Assembly (NCBI RefSeq): GCF_000368065.1
Contig: NZ_KB851200.1
Coordinates: 1,543,204 to 1,607,203 of the forward strand
Length of the DNA stretch: 64,000 nt
Direction: 5' to 3'
Source: Acinetobacter seifertii
GTDB lineage: Bacteria > Pseudomonadota > Gammaproteobacteria > Pseudomonadales > Moraxellaceae
Both the position numbers and the translations under genes were made by a program. Positions 8,483 through 17,289 of the stretch are shown here, in pieces. The notes under the pieces are model-generated. The model worked only from the letters and a program-made list of their open reading frames with translations. It did no database searches and had not been told where the DNA came from. Within the stretch, counting starts at the first letter, position 1. Each line of letters opens with the position of its first letter.

Positions 8483-9949
8483 CTAGTCGATTACTGGTGA
8501 ATTATTGAGAGGAAGTTCTGCTTTCTCTTCATCGATGACATCGACATCTTGAGCGGTAGGCTCAAACTTAATCAGTAGCCCAATCACAATTAAAGGAATA
8601 AACGCAAAGATAGAAATAATCAGGTAAACATCAGTTTTATATCCCGCCATCCAGATCGGTAAAACAAACAAAGCAATTGCTTGAGCAACACCAGTTACTG
8701 CACGGTTAAAGCCGACCCCAACGCCACGAATCGAAGCTGGATAAGCCATGGTTGGATAAACCATCATTTGTGCCCCAGGCCCAAAGCCTTCGGCAAAAAG
8801 CCACAAACCGAGCATTACAATTGCGGTGTAGAGTAAAAAACTATTACCGGGTTCACCAATTAATGCCAAAGCAATGAGGGCTATAAACTGGAGTAAAAAG
8901 CCTGTAAGCAGCACATGCCGAGATTTAAATCTACTAGCAACAAATACACCTAACAGCCCGCCCGTAAATGCAAACAGCAAATTGAGTCCGAGTGTTGTAG
9001 TAATGGTCGTCAAGACATCGGTATGAAAGAAACGCGTTAAAATAGAAGGTAAAAAAAAGGCAATGGTCGTGTACTGAAATGCCACCGAAATGTGAATCAC
9101 AATGGCCACAATCGTTCTTGGCAAATAAGTTTTATTAAATAAAACTGCAAAACCCTCGCGCTTTTTCTTTTCAGCAGTTCTTTCTACTTTTTCAACTGTA
9201 GCGACTGCATTAATTGCATAGGACTCTTGTAGAACTTTAGCTGCACCTTTTAAATCGCCTTGGTTTGCAAGCCAAATGGGTGATTCAGTTAAATATTTAC
9301 CGCGAATAAAAATGATGAGTAACGCTGGCACTGCTCCAAAAATTAAAGATGCTCGCCATAACCAATTACTATGCTCAGGGGGTAAAAGAAAATAAAGCGC
9401 CAGAACTAGACCAAAACAGACCGAAGAAGCGGCATACCACATTGGGCACCATGCCGCTAAACGCGCGGCCTTGTTGCTACTTCCATTAAACTTGGAAAAC
9501 TCAGATAAGTATGACATTGCCACAGGCAGATCAATACCAACACTAATGCCCATAATAAATCGGGCTAAAATCAAAACCCATACATTCGGTGCAAAACCAG
9601 CGACAATTGCAGCAATAACGAAGAGCACCATGTCCGCCATGAAGACCCGATAACGGCCAATTTTATCTGTCAGCCAACCACCAATTAGGTTACCAACAAT
9701 GGTTCCGCAGACAATTGCTGAAGCCACCACACCAGTCATGACAGGGCTTAAAGAAAACTCTGAGATAACTTGCTCAATACCAAAGGACAGCGTTGTTAAA
9801 TCATAGGCATCAATAAACACCCCAATTAGTGCCAACCAAATAACTTTATTCGATTTACCCTTCCCTGCAAATTTTGAAATTAATTGTGAAACATCATCGG
9901 GAGATTTAATTTCATAACGATGGTTATGATCGAGTTCTTGTGTGCTCAC
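8483..9949 (-). CDS. MFS transporter, sugar/organic-acid-like
   Basis: A 488-residue inner-membrane major facilitator with 12 predicted helices. The A-motif between helices 2 and 3 reads GGWLTDKIGRYRVF, followed by LILARFIMGISVGIDLPVA and, in helix 5, a segment with SYLSEF. The early VFIDAYDLTTLSFG is typical of metabolite:H+ symporters of the sugar-porter/aromatic-acid type. It is on the same strand as the flavin monooxygenase and DszC-like genes, about 200 bases downstream of them, and may import the substrate they oxidise. The substrate is not recognisable from sequence. Confidence 0.85.
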   Translation of the reverse strand: MSTQELDHNHRYEIKSPDDVSQLISKFAGKGKSNKVIWLALIGVFIDAYDLTTLSFGIEQVISEFSLSPVMTGVVASAIVCGTIVGNLIGGWLTDKIGRYRVFMADMVLFVIAAIVAGFAPNVWVLILARFIMGISVGIDLPVAMSYLSEFSKFNGSSNKAARLAAWCPMWYAASSVCFGLVLALYFLLPPEHSNWLWRASLIFGAVPALLIIFIRGKYLTESPIWLANQGDLKGAAKVLQESYAINAVATVEKVERTAEKKKREGFAVLFNKTYLPRTIVAIVIHISVAFQYTTIAFFLPSILTRFFHTDVLTTITTTLGLNLLFAFTGGLLGVFVASRFKSRHVLLTGFLLQFIALIALALIGEPGNSFLLYTAIVMLGLWLFAEGFGPGAQMMVYPTMAYPASIRGVGVGFNRAVTGVAQAIALFVLPIWMAGYKTDVYLIISIFAFIPLIVIGLLIKFEPTAQDVDVIDEEKAELPLNNSPVID

Positions 9950-10144
9950 TTAATAATTCCTAAACTTTAATAACAGGAACAAAATAATGATTATTCACAC
10001 AATACAAAAACAAATTAATCTGATGTTTTAATCTAAATTATAGAATTATTTTTTCATTATTAACTCAGCAGTAAAACCGATATAAAAAAGGAAAAATAAA
10101 AGCTGGTATTTAACCAGCTATTTATTTAACGGGTTTGCAAAATA

Positions 10145-11536
10145 TTAACTCGCCTCAGCAAGTTTTAACTCTTTTAGATTACGATATTTTGCACCGCGGT
10201 GATTTTCAGGCAAATATGGCCCAGCACCAAATAATTTTTCTCTTAATGTTCCTTGTGCATAAGAGGTTTGATATACCCCACGTTTTTGTAACTCTGGCAC
10301 AATGAACTCAACCACATCGGCAAAGGTTTGATGAGCCAAAATATAGGCAAGGTTAAAGCCATCAATATCGGTATCTTCAACCCATTGCTGTAAAGCATCT
10401 GAAACGGTTTCTGCCGAACCCACTAACACAGGTCCATTCCCACCTAAGCTGTTCCAGTTTGCAATTTCTTCAATGGTCCAAACACGTTCTGGGTCCGCAT
10501 TCACATAAGAATCTAATAAAGATTGAATCGCGTTGGTTTGAATATATTCAACTTTGTCAGTTGGTTGATATTGTGAAAAATCGACACCAGACCAGCCAGA
10601 TAGCAAGGTTAAAGCGCCGTCATAGCTTCCATAGCTTTGATATTCTTTAAACTTAGCCTGTGCTTTTGCATCGGTTTCATCAGTGACAATCGACAAAAGT
10701 GCATAAATTTTGACAGAGTACGGGTCGCGGCCTTCTTGAGCCAATTTTTGGCGAATACCTTGTACCACTTTTTTAGTGGCAATTTTAGACGGCGCTGCTA
10801 TGAATACACACTCGGCATTTTGACTAGCAAACTTCTGCCCGCGTGAAGATGCGCCTGCTTGGTAGAGTACTGGCGTTCGTTGCGGTGATGGTTCACAAAT
10901 ATGGATGCCCGGTACTGTAAAGTATTTACCTTCGTGCTGAATTGGATGCACTTTTTTATGGTCAGCAAAGATACCGCTTTCACGATCACGAAGTACCGAA
11001 CCTTCTTCCCAAGACCCTTCCCAAAGTTTGTAAAGGACTTCTAAATATTCATCAGCAATATCATAACGATTGTCATGATTAACCTGAGTTTTTAGACCCA
11101 AGTTTTTCGAACCACTTTCCAAATAAGACGTCACGATATTCCATCCAACTCGCCCTTTGGTTAAATGGTCTAACGTGCTAATACGTCTAGCAAAAGGATA
11201 AGGGTGTTCAAAGGAAATAGAAGTTGTGACACCAAAACCCAAGTGCTTTGTGACTGCTGCCATTGCTGGCACAATCTGTAGCGGATCATTGACTGGAACT
11301 TGTACTGCACCTGTTAAGGCATGTTCAGCACTTTGATGATAAACGTCATAAATACCAAGCACATCTGCAATAAAAATACCGTCAAAAAAACCACGCTCAA
11401 GAATTTGTGCTAAATCTGTCCAATATTCTAAATCTTTATATTCAATAGATCGATCTTGAGGATGTCGCCATAATCCAGGAGATTGGTGGGCAATACAATT
11501 CATTTCAAAAGCATTAAAACTAATTTTCTTAGTCAT
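10145..11536 (-). CDS. LLM-class flavin-dependent monooxygenase, NtaA/SnaA/DszA family
   Basis: A 463-residue (beta/alpha)8-barrel monooxygenase that uses reduced FMN supplied by a separate reductase. Family marks are FNAFEMNCIAHQSPGLWRHP near the start, FFDGIFIADVLGIYDVY, and TLDHLTKGRVGWNIVTSY in the middle. The length and motifs fit nitrilotriacetate monooxygenase, DszA and dimethylsulfide monooxygenase relatives. Its neighbours are a DszC/SfnB-like enzyme and the tau operon, so an organosulfur substrate is likely, but this is context. No flavin reductase gene is visible nearby. Confidence 0.88.
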   Translation of the reverse strand: MTKKISFNAFEMNCIAHQSPGLWRHPQDRSIEYKDLEYWTDLAQILERGFFDGIFIADVLGIYDVYHQSAEHALTGAVQVPVNDPLQIVPAMAAVTKHLGFGVTTSISFEHPYPFARRISTLDHLTKGRVGWNIVTSYLESGSKNLGLKTQVNHDNRYDIADEYLEVLYKLWEGSWEEGSVLRDRESGIFADHKKVHPIQHEGKYFTVPGIHICEPSPQRTPVLYQAGASSRGQKFASQNAECVFIAAPSKIATKKVVQGIRQKLAQEGRDPYSVKIYALLSIVTDETDAKAQAKFKEYQSYGSYDGALTLLSGWSGVDFSQYQPTDKVEYIQTNAIQSLLDSYVNADPERVWTIEEIANWNSLGGNGPVLVGSAETVSDALQQWVEDTDIDGFNLAYILAHQTFADVVEFIVPELQKRGVYQTSYAQGTLREKLFGAGPYLPENHRGAKYRNLKELKLAEAS

Positions 11537-11714
11537 AAAATATTCGCCAGCATTTTATTTATTTTTTATACTAAAGCAATTTTTAGGTTTTCTTTATAAT
11601 ATAAACCCCAAACAAAATATGATTTTATTCTAATAGGTTTATATAATTTATTTCTAAAAAACATAAATAATATTAAGCCGCTAAGAATAGCAGCTTAATA
11701 TCTAAAACTATAAT

Positions 11715-13010
11715 TTATTGTTTATCAACATTCCCTATTCGCCATTGATACGGAGGTAATGTGCCGTTTACACTAAAATCACCGATAATACGATTTTTAA
11801 ATACTCTCGGGTTATGTGAAGATAAAGTTCGTACATTACGCCAGTATCGATCTAGGCCTAAATCTTTGTCTGTTGCGGAAGCACCTAAAGCATCAAATAA
11901 AATCGTAGAAGCATTTAAAATTAGATCGGTAATGACCGTTTGAGACTGTGCACTTTCAAGCTCGGCAAGTGCATTTTGCTCCTCTTCAAGCTGCTCATTA
12001 TTTTGAAATGCAGCTAAGTAAGCACGTTGTAAGCTTTGTGCGACTTTTTCAACAATCGCCCCTGCACTGTAAGCTGCACCACGGATTTGACCTACTACTT
12101 GTAAAATTTGCGGATCCTGTTTTACAAATGGAGCATTTGCATGCGTGTAGTTTCGGGTACGTTTTGCGACAGCTTGAGAAACATCATAGCTTGCAGCACG
12201 CCCTAGACCTGTAATGATTGCCAGTTGGACCAGTTGATAATAAGCCGCAGAATACTTAAAACGGTCATCATCAGGTAAAATTTCAGCTTCATCGACCAAT
12301 ACGTCATGGAAATATGCCGTACCACTTGCAGTAAGCTGCTGTCCAAAGCCATTCCAGTCATCGACAATTTCGACACCTTCATCTTCACGGCGAACAACAA
12401 CTGAGCCAGACTCTCCTTTTAAATCTGTTACACCAACATCAACCCAATCTGCATATAGGCTCCCTGTGGTGTAGTATTTTTTGCCTTTAATGCGAATTTT
12501 TCCGTCACTATCTCGATATAAGTGTGTTTCAAACTGATCAATTGACTCTTTCCCGCCTTCAGACCATGCACTACCGATTGTTTCCCCATTTGCAATTCGG
12601 CTTAGCCAGCGCTGTTGAAACGACTTATCTTTACTTACCAAGACATCTTCAGTAAAACCAAAATGCACACGTAAAGCTTGGGGTAAGTTTGAATCAGCTT
12701 CTGCAAGTTCAATGAGCAATGCAAATAATTCAGGAATGGTTGCATCAAAGCCACCATGAGCTTTGGGAAGTCTTAGCCGTGTAAAACCAATATCTTTGAG
12801 CCACTGAAGTTGTTCATAAGGCAAAATATGCTGTTGCTCACGGATTAAAGCCCCTTCTTTAATACGGGCAAAAGTTGGTCTGAAATTTTTTGCCAATTCA
12901 TCATAACGCTCAGTTGGCCCTTCACCCCACACGCGAGAAATAATTGAGGCCTGGCTTAGTGCAGCGTGTGTTAAGGAACCGAGATGATGCTCAAAATTTA
13001 AATTTGTCAT
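11715..13010 (-). CDS. Acyl-CoA dehydrogenase-fold monooxygenase, DszC/SfnB family
   Basis: A 431-residue protein with the acyl-CoA dehydrogenase fold: N-terminal helical domain with IGFTRLRLPKAHGGFDATI, a beta domain with GSAWSEGGKES, and a C-terminal helical bundle with ATDKDLGLDRYWRNVRTLSS. In this subgroup the fold serves FMNH2-dependent oxidation of sulfur or other compounds (DszC, SfnB, SfnC) rather than acyl-CoA dehydrogenation. It lies 178 bases before the LLM monooxygenase on the same strand, matching the two-enzyme layout of sulfur-scavenging loci. A role in sulfone or sulfide oxidation is inferred. Confidence 0.85.
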   Translation of the reverse strand: MTNLNFEHHLGSLTHAALSQASIISRVWGEGPTERYDELAKNFRPTFARIKEGALIREQQHILPYEQLQWLKDIGFTRLRLPKAHGGFDATIPELFALLIELAEADSNLPQALRVHFGFTEDVLVSKDKSFQQRWLSRIANGETIGSAWSEGGKESIDQFETHLYRDSDGKIRIKGKKYYTTGSLYADWVDVGVTDLKGESGSVVVRREDEGVEIVDDWNGFGQQLTASGTAYFHDVLVDEAEILPDDDRFKYSAAYYQLVQLAIITGLGRAASYDVSQAVAKRTRNYTHANAPFVKQDPQILQVVGQIRGAAYSAGAIVEKVAQSLQRAYLAAFQNNEQLEEEQNALAELESAQSQTVITDLILNASTILFDALGASATDKDLGLDRYWRNVRTLSSHNPRVFKNRIIGDFSVNGTLPPYQWRIGNVDKQ

Positions 13011-13128
13011 GTAAGTAAAACCAATATTGCTTTGCTTTTACCATAAAATATTTATTTCACATGAAAACGATTATTTTTTTATAACAGTATTCAATCTTGA
13101 TATAACACCAATCAAAAGCCTGACCGCC

Positions 13129-13947
13129 CTAAGCGATCTCTTTCTTGGTAAGACTATGCTGACTTTGCAATAAGGTTTGCATATATTCTGAATAGACAGA
13201 TAACTTTTCAAAAATATGCTCTGAATAAAACATATCATCAATTAAATGCGTCATTTGACTAGCAGTAAACGTATCGCATAACCCGACCAGTGCTGCATTC
13301 ATTTGCGCAAAATGAGCACATAACTGTACATATGCTTCATCTTTATTTTTAAATAATAATTTACGCATATCTAGCTGATCTAAGCCTTTTAGACTTTCAT
13401 CTTTTACGACTTTGACCCAATGAATTTTTATTTTTAAGAACTGTTCAAGTTGTTTTAAAGCTTCTAAATCAAGCTCTAAATGGGTGATCAAAAAAATTGT
13501 AGAGATATCACTTCTACACAATGCTTTGATTAATTTTAAATAAATAAAGTCAGCTTCTCCCATCTCTATTAATTCTAAATCTAGATATATTTTTAGGCTC
13601 TCTAAAACCTCATCTACCTTAAACACAACCTTCTTGTCAGCTTGATAGTATTTATTCAGGATAGTAAGCACAGGTGGTGTTGCAGGTGTTGTATAAATAG
13701 CAGCTTTGTTTAAGTTCGCAAAAATAAATGGTGAGAATAGATAAGCTAAACTACTTTGCTGTGGCTCAATATGCGACTGAATTAAATAAACCGTTTGAGT
13801 TTTAGAAAAGTCTCTGAGTACTTTCGCTCTAAGTAAAGTTGCTTCAAGGTTCACATAAGTCTGTTCTAACTGATCTATTACCAAGGTAGAAATAGACTGA
13901 TTTTTAATAATTTTATGTAGAACATTGAGTTGAGAAGTAATAAACAT
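13129..13947 (-). CDS. Hypothetical protein, 272 residues, no family recognised
   Basis: I do not recognise this protein. It lacks a signal peptide and membrane helices. The sequence is rich in Leu, Ile, Lys and short acidic stretches, with an alternating strand-helix feel such as TVYLIQSHIEP and TIFLITHLELDLEALKQLEQF. ISTLVIDQLEQTYVNLEATL near the N-terminus and IFLITHLELD recall a P-loop ATPase or STAND-type strand order, but no Walker A is present. Start ATG at 13947. It stands 118 bases upstream of the DszC-like gene on the same strand, so it could be a sensor or regulator of that block or an unrelated gene. Confidence 0.6.
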   Translation of the reverse strand: MFITSQLNVLHKIIKNQSISTLVIDQLEQTYVNLEATLLRAKVLRDFSKTQTVYLIQSHIEPQQSSLAYLFSPFIFANLNKAAIYTTPATPPVLTILNKYYQADKKVVFKVDEVLESLKIYLDLELIEMGEADFIYLKLIKALCRSDISTIFLITHLELDLEALKQLEQFLKIKIHWVKVVKDESLKGLDQLDMRKLLFKNKDEAYVQLCAHFAQMNAALVGLCDTFTASQMTHLIDDMFYSEHIFEKLSVYSEYMQTLLQSQHSLTKKEIA

Positions 13948-14601
13948 TTTTTAACATCCAAGCTATTTTAGAAGCGCTACACTTATACTCAGGTCTTTAA
14001 GAAACACGCAGCAACCGGACCCTACACAAAACAACAATGGAAATAGAAAAGAAGAACATAATCATGTGCTTAAAAAAAATCTAAAGCAGCGTTCACATTG
14101 AGTCTTGAAGGTTGGTTTAGGTCGACGGTAAATCCTGTTCATTTTTATTGTGAACTTTAGAGGACTGAATATATAGCTACAGATGATCGAAAAAAAACTA
14201 TAGCACCCCCTCGAAACAACACTGAACTGTTATAGTTTTATAAAAAATTTCTGTATCTACATATACAAATAGAGCGAGTGCATGATTAAGAAAACTTCTT
14301 AAGGTAGGTAGTTTTCATGAGACGATCTATTGCATATCGCCAGATATTTCATCAATGTTTCAATGCAACATGCATTTTTACAAATGCAACATCAAGCATA
14401 AACTTTGCTAACAGATTGAAAACAATCAATCGCACTATTCTATTGAAATATCAAGCAATTATATTGCTTTACCCTGTTGGCATTTTACTTGCTAAGAACA
14501 TTTATCACAGAAGTAAGTTTAATCGCCAGAGTACTTTTTTGCCTGAAAATAAGTATTTAACTCATTCAATCATCATCAGCTAGTTCACAGGGGGAAAGTT
14601 T
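13948..14601. other. Long intergenic stretch upstream of the bd oxidase operon
   Basis: About 650 bases separate the divergent hypothetical gene and cydA. GTTCACA (in the GCGTTCACATTG stretch near 14095) and a complementary TGTGAAC near 14150 form a distant inverted pair. An open frame of 88 codons at 14317-14583 has a plausible AAGGTAGG ahead of it, but the composition looks non-coding. I see no FNR/ANR-type TTGAT-N4-ATCAA box. The cydA leader has GGGGGAAAG just before its ATG. Confidence 0.4.
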
Positions 14602-16047
14602 ATGAGCCTCGGTCTAACCGCTCTAGAATTAGCGCGAATACAATTTGCTTTCACAGTATCCTTCCATATTATTTTTCCGGCCACATCCATCGGACTTGCC
14701 TGCTTTTTGGCAGTTTTAGAATGGAAATGGTTAAGAACGCAAAATCCAATTTATAAAGATCTATTTAAATACTGGATTAAGATCTTCGCCGTTGCGTTTG
14801 GTATGGGAGTTGTTTCCGGTGTCGTAATGAGCTACCAGTTTGGTACCAACTGGAGTGAATTTTCACGAGTCGCCGGAAGTATTACTGGTCCTTTACTTAC
14901 CTATGAAGTGTTAAGTGCCTTCTTCTTAGAAGCAGGTTTCTTAGGCATTATGTTGTTTGGCTGGGGACGTGTTGGCCCTCGAGCCCATTTCTTTGCGACG
15001 CTTATGGTTGCTATCGGAACATGTATTTCCATGTTCTGGATTTTATCTTCCAATAGTTGGATGCAAACCCCGCAAGGTTTTGCGATCGAAAATGGCATTA
15101 TTGTGCCTAAAGACTGGCTAGCTATCGTTTTTAACCCATCGTTCCCTTACCGTTTTGCCCATATGGGTGCTGCTGCCTTCTTGGTTTCATCTTTATTGGT
15201 CGTAGGAACATCTGCATGGCATTTAGTAAAAGGCCGTCGTGATGAACTGGTGAAAAAATCATTCTCGATGGGTCTTTGGATGGTACTTGTAACTTCATGT
15301 TTACAAGTGGTGATTGGTGATAACCATGGTTTAAACACTCGTGAACATCAACCTGCCAAACTTGCCGCAATGGAAGGTCACTGGGAAACCAATCATAACG
15401 AACCAATGCCATTACTGCTATTTGCAATTCCAGATATGAAAGAAGAACGTAACCACTTCGAAGTGGGCGTTCCTTATTTGGGTAGCTTAATTTTAACGCA
15501 TAGCTTAGATGGCCAAGTGACAGGCTTAAAAGATTTCGCACCTGAAGATCGTCCAAATTCAACGATTGTTTTCTGGAGCTTCCGTGTGATGGTGGGTCTT
15601 GGTGTACTCATGGTCACTTTGTCACTCATTGCACTTTGGTTACGTAAGCGTGGAAAACTCTATGAAACTTCGTGGTTCCATAAATTTGCATTGGTGATGG
15701 GACCATCTGGTTATGTCGCTATGCTTGCAGGTTGGGTAACTACTGAGGTTGGCCGTCAGCCGTGGGTTGTATACGGCATTATGCGAACTAAAGATGGACT
15801 TTCACATACGGTTTCCGCAGATCAGGTCGGACTGAGCCTGTTTATTTTTGTGGTGGTCTATACCATCGTTTTTGGTAGTGGTATCTACTACACCTTAAAA
15901 CTAATTAACAAAGGTCCATCATTCATTGATTCACCAAATGTTGAAACTGGTGGCGTAGGACACTTTAAAACACCAATGCGTCCACTTAGTGCAGTCGATG
16001 AAAATATTGACAGCAAACAAAACTCTGGGGAGAACCGTCATGATTGA
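14602..16047 (+). CDS. cydA: Cytochrome bd-type quinol oxidase subunit I
   Basis: A 481-residue inner-membrane subunit that carries haems b558, b595 and d and the quinol site, reducing oxygen to water. The helix-1 histidine of FHIIFPATSIG, the conserved GRQPWVVYGIMRT motif and several long hydrophobic helices identify it. It is shorter than the E. coli long-Q-loop enzyme (about 520 residues) and fits the short-loop CIO type found in Pseudomonas, sometimes called cioA. GGGGGAAAGTTT precedes the ATG. The stop overlaps cydB by 8 bases. Confidence 0.94.
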   Translation: MSLGLTALELARIQFAFTVSFHIIFPATSIGLACFLAVLEWKWLRTQNPIYKDLFKYWIKIFAVAFGMGVVSGVVMSYQFGTNWSEFSRVAGSITGPLLTYEVLSAFFLEAGFLGIMLFGWGRVGPRAHFFATLMVAIGTCISMFWILSSNSWMQTPQGFAIENGIIVPKDWLAIVFNPSFPYRFAHMGAAAFLVSSLLVVGTSAWHLVKGRRDELVKKSFSMGLWMVLVTSCLQVVIGDNHGLNTREHQPAKLAAMEGHWETNHNEPMPLLLFAIPDMKEERNHFEVGVPYLGSLILTHSLDGQVTGLKDFAPEDRPNSTIVFWSFRVMVGLGVLMVTLSLIALWLRKRGKLYETSWFHKFALVMGPSGYVAMLAGWVTTEVGRQPWVVYGIMRTKDGLSHTVSADQVGLSLFIFVVVYTIVFGSGIYYTLKLINKGPSFIDSPNVETGGVGHFKTPMRPLSAVDENIDSKQNSGENRHD

Positions 16048-17047
16048 TCTTTCTTTAATATGGGTCGGTATTATCGGTTTAGGTGTCATGATTTATGTGG
16101 TCATGGATGGCTTCGACTTAGGAATCGGGATTATGTTCCCCTTCATTAAGAACAGCCAAGAACGTGACGTGATGATGAATACCGTGGCTCCTGTCTGGGA
16201 TGGTAATGAAACGTGGATGGTGCTCGGCGGCGCTGGTCTATATGCAGCATTTCCACTGGTCTATTCAACAGTTTTATCAGCACTATACCTACCTATTATT
16301 TTTATGGTGATTGCCCTGATTTTCCGTGGCGTGGCGTTTGAATTCCGTTTTAAGGCCCATCGAACTAAGCATCTGTGGGATTTAGCCTTTATCTGGGGTT
16401 CAATTTTAACCAGTTTTCTCCAAGGGATTATTTTAGGTGCTTATATTCAAGGGATTAAAACCGAAAATGGTATTTATGCGGGTGGTCCATTTGACTGGTT
16501 ATCTCCATTTACGATCTTTACAGGTATTGGCGTAGTTGCGATGTATGCAACTTTGGGTTGTGGCTGGCTTATCTTAAAAACTGAAAAAGGCTTACAGCAA
16601 CGTATGTATGAGCTTATGCCAAAGCTGATTATTGCGTTGCTCATTATTTTTGGTGGCGTAAGTTTATATACACCTCTGACTCATCCTGAAATTGCAGATC
16701 GCTGGTTCTCTTTACCAAATCTGTTCTATTTTAGCCCTGTGCCTATTTTGGTCTTATTGTTTGTTGGCCTGATTTTATCGGCATGTAAAAAACAGGATCA
16801 TGACCTCAAACCATTTGCATATACATTGGCCCTCGTTTTCCTTGCATTTACTGGATTCGTGATTAGTTTATGGCCATATATTATTCCGCCATCAGTCACA
16901 ATTTGGCAGGCCGCAGCACCACATTCAAGCCAAATGTTTGCTTTGGTCGGCGCACTTATTTTGATTCCAATCATTATTGCTTACACCATTGTGTCTTACT
17001 GGGTATTTAGAGACAAAGTCCGTGTAGGTGATGAAGGCTATCATTAA
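16040..17047 (+). CDS. cydB: Cytochrome bd-type quinol oxidase subunit II
   Basis: A 335-residue membrane subunit that pairs with CydA. It opens MIDLSLIWVGIIGLGVMIYV and has the family motif VMDGFDLGIGIMFP, then APVWDGNETWMVLGGAGLY, both diagnostic of CydB/CioB. The ATG at 16040 is chosen over in-frame starts inside cydA because GGGGAG sits at 16027-16032 and the family begins here. The start overlaps the cydA stop by 8 bases. Fourteen bases separate its stop from the small third-subunit gene. Confidence 0.94.
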   Translation: MIDLSLIWVGIIGLGVMIYVVMDGFDLGIGIMFPFIKNSQERDVMMNTVAPVWDGNETWMVLGGAGLYAAFPLVYSTVLSALYLPIIFMVIALIFRGVAFEFRFKAHRTKHLWDLAFIWGSILTSFLQGIILGAYIQGIKTENGIYAGGPFDWLSPFTIFTGIGVVAMYATLGCGWLILKTEKGLQQRMYELMPKLIIALLIIFGGVSLYTPLTHPEIADRWFSLPNLFYFSPVPILVLLFVGLILSACKKQDHDLKPFAYTLALVFLAFTGFVISLWPYIIPPSVTIWQAAAPHSSQMFALVGALILIPIIIAYTIVSYWVFRDKVRVGDEGYH

Positions 17048-17061
17048 GTTGGGAGGGTTTT

Positions 17062-17196
17062 ATGAAAAAGTCATCCGTTAAACTCAATCAAACCCAATGG
17101 TTTATTCTGCTATGGCTCGGTGGTTTTTTAGCCTTAGCTGTGATTGCTGGATTGTTTAAAGTGATATTGATTTATGCAGCCCCTTACTTAAAGTAA
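17062..17196 (+). CDS. CydX-like small subunit, DUF2474 type
   Basis: A 44-residue protein directly after cydB, with GGGAGGG at 17050-17056 as its ribosome site. It begins MKKSSVKLNQTQWFILLWLG, contains a single membrane helix (WFILLWLGGFLALAVIAGLF), and ends IYAAPYLK. This matches the DUF2474 family of tiny proteins found behind cioAB-type genes, analogous to CydX of E. coli, which stabilises the oxidase. The polar N-terminal tail and the basic start fit insertion with the N-terminus in the cytoplasm. Its role in this oxidase is inferred from position. Confidence 0.85.
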   Translation: MKKSSVKLNQTQWFILLWLGGFLALAVIAGLFKVILIYAAPYLK

Positions 17197-17212
17197 TTCC
17201 AGCTTTCTAAAC

Positions 17213-17250
17213 AAATGCCGTTTGTAGATTCTGCAAACGGCATTTATTAT
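17213..17250 (+). terminator. Hairpin terminator after the bd oxidase operon
   Basis: AAATGCCGTTTG at 17213-17224 pairs perfectly with CAAACGGCATTT at 17234-17245 around a 9-base loop, followed by ATTATTG. The T-run is short, but the position 17 bases after the CydX-like stop supports termination. Confidence 0.7.
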
Positions 17251-17289
17251 TGATTCAGTGCATCTTTTTTTATTTCGTGCAGCCCCTAC

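Noticed and set aside
14317..14583. 88-codon open frame upstream of cydA with AAGGTAGG ahead of it
   Set aside because: The translation is rich in Ile, Asn, Thr and Cys with no recognisable pattern and no clear hydrophobic or domain structure. It lies in the cydA leader and looks non-coding.
15131..15562. 143-codon minus-strand frame inside cydA
   Set aside because: It lies wholly antisense to cydA, whose membrane and haem motifs are intact.
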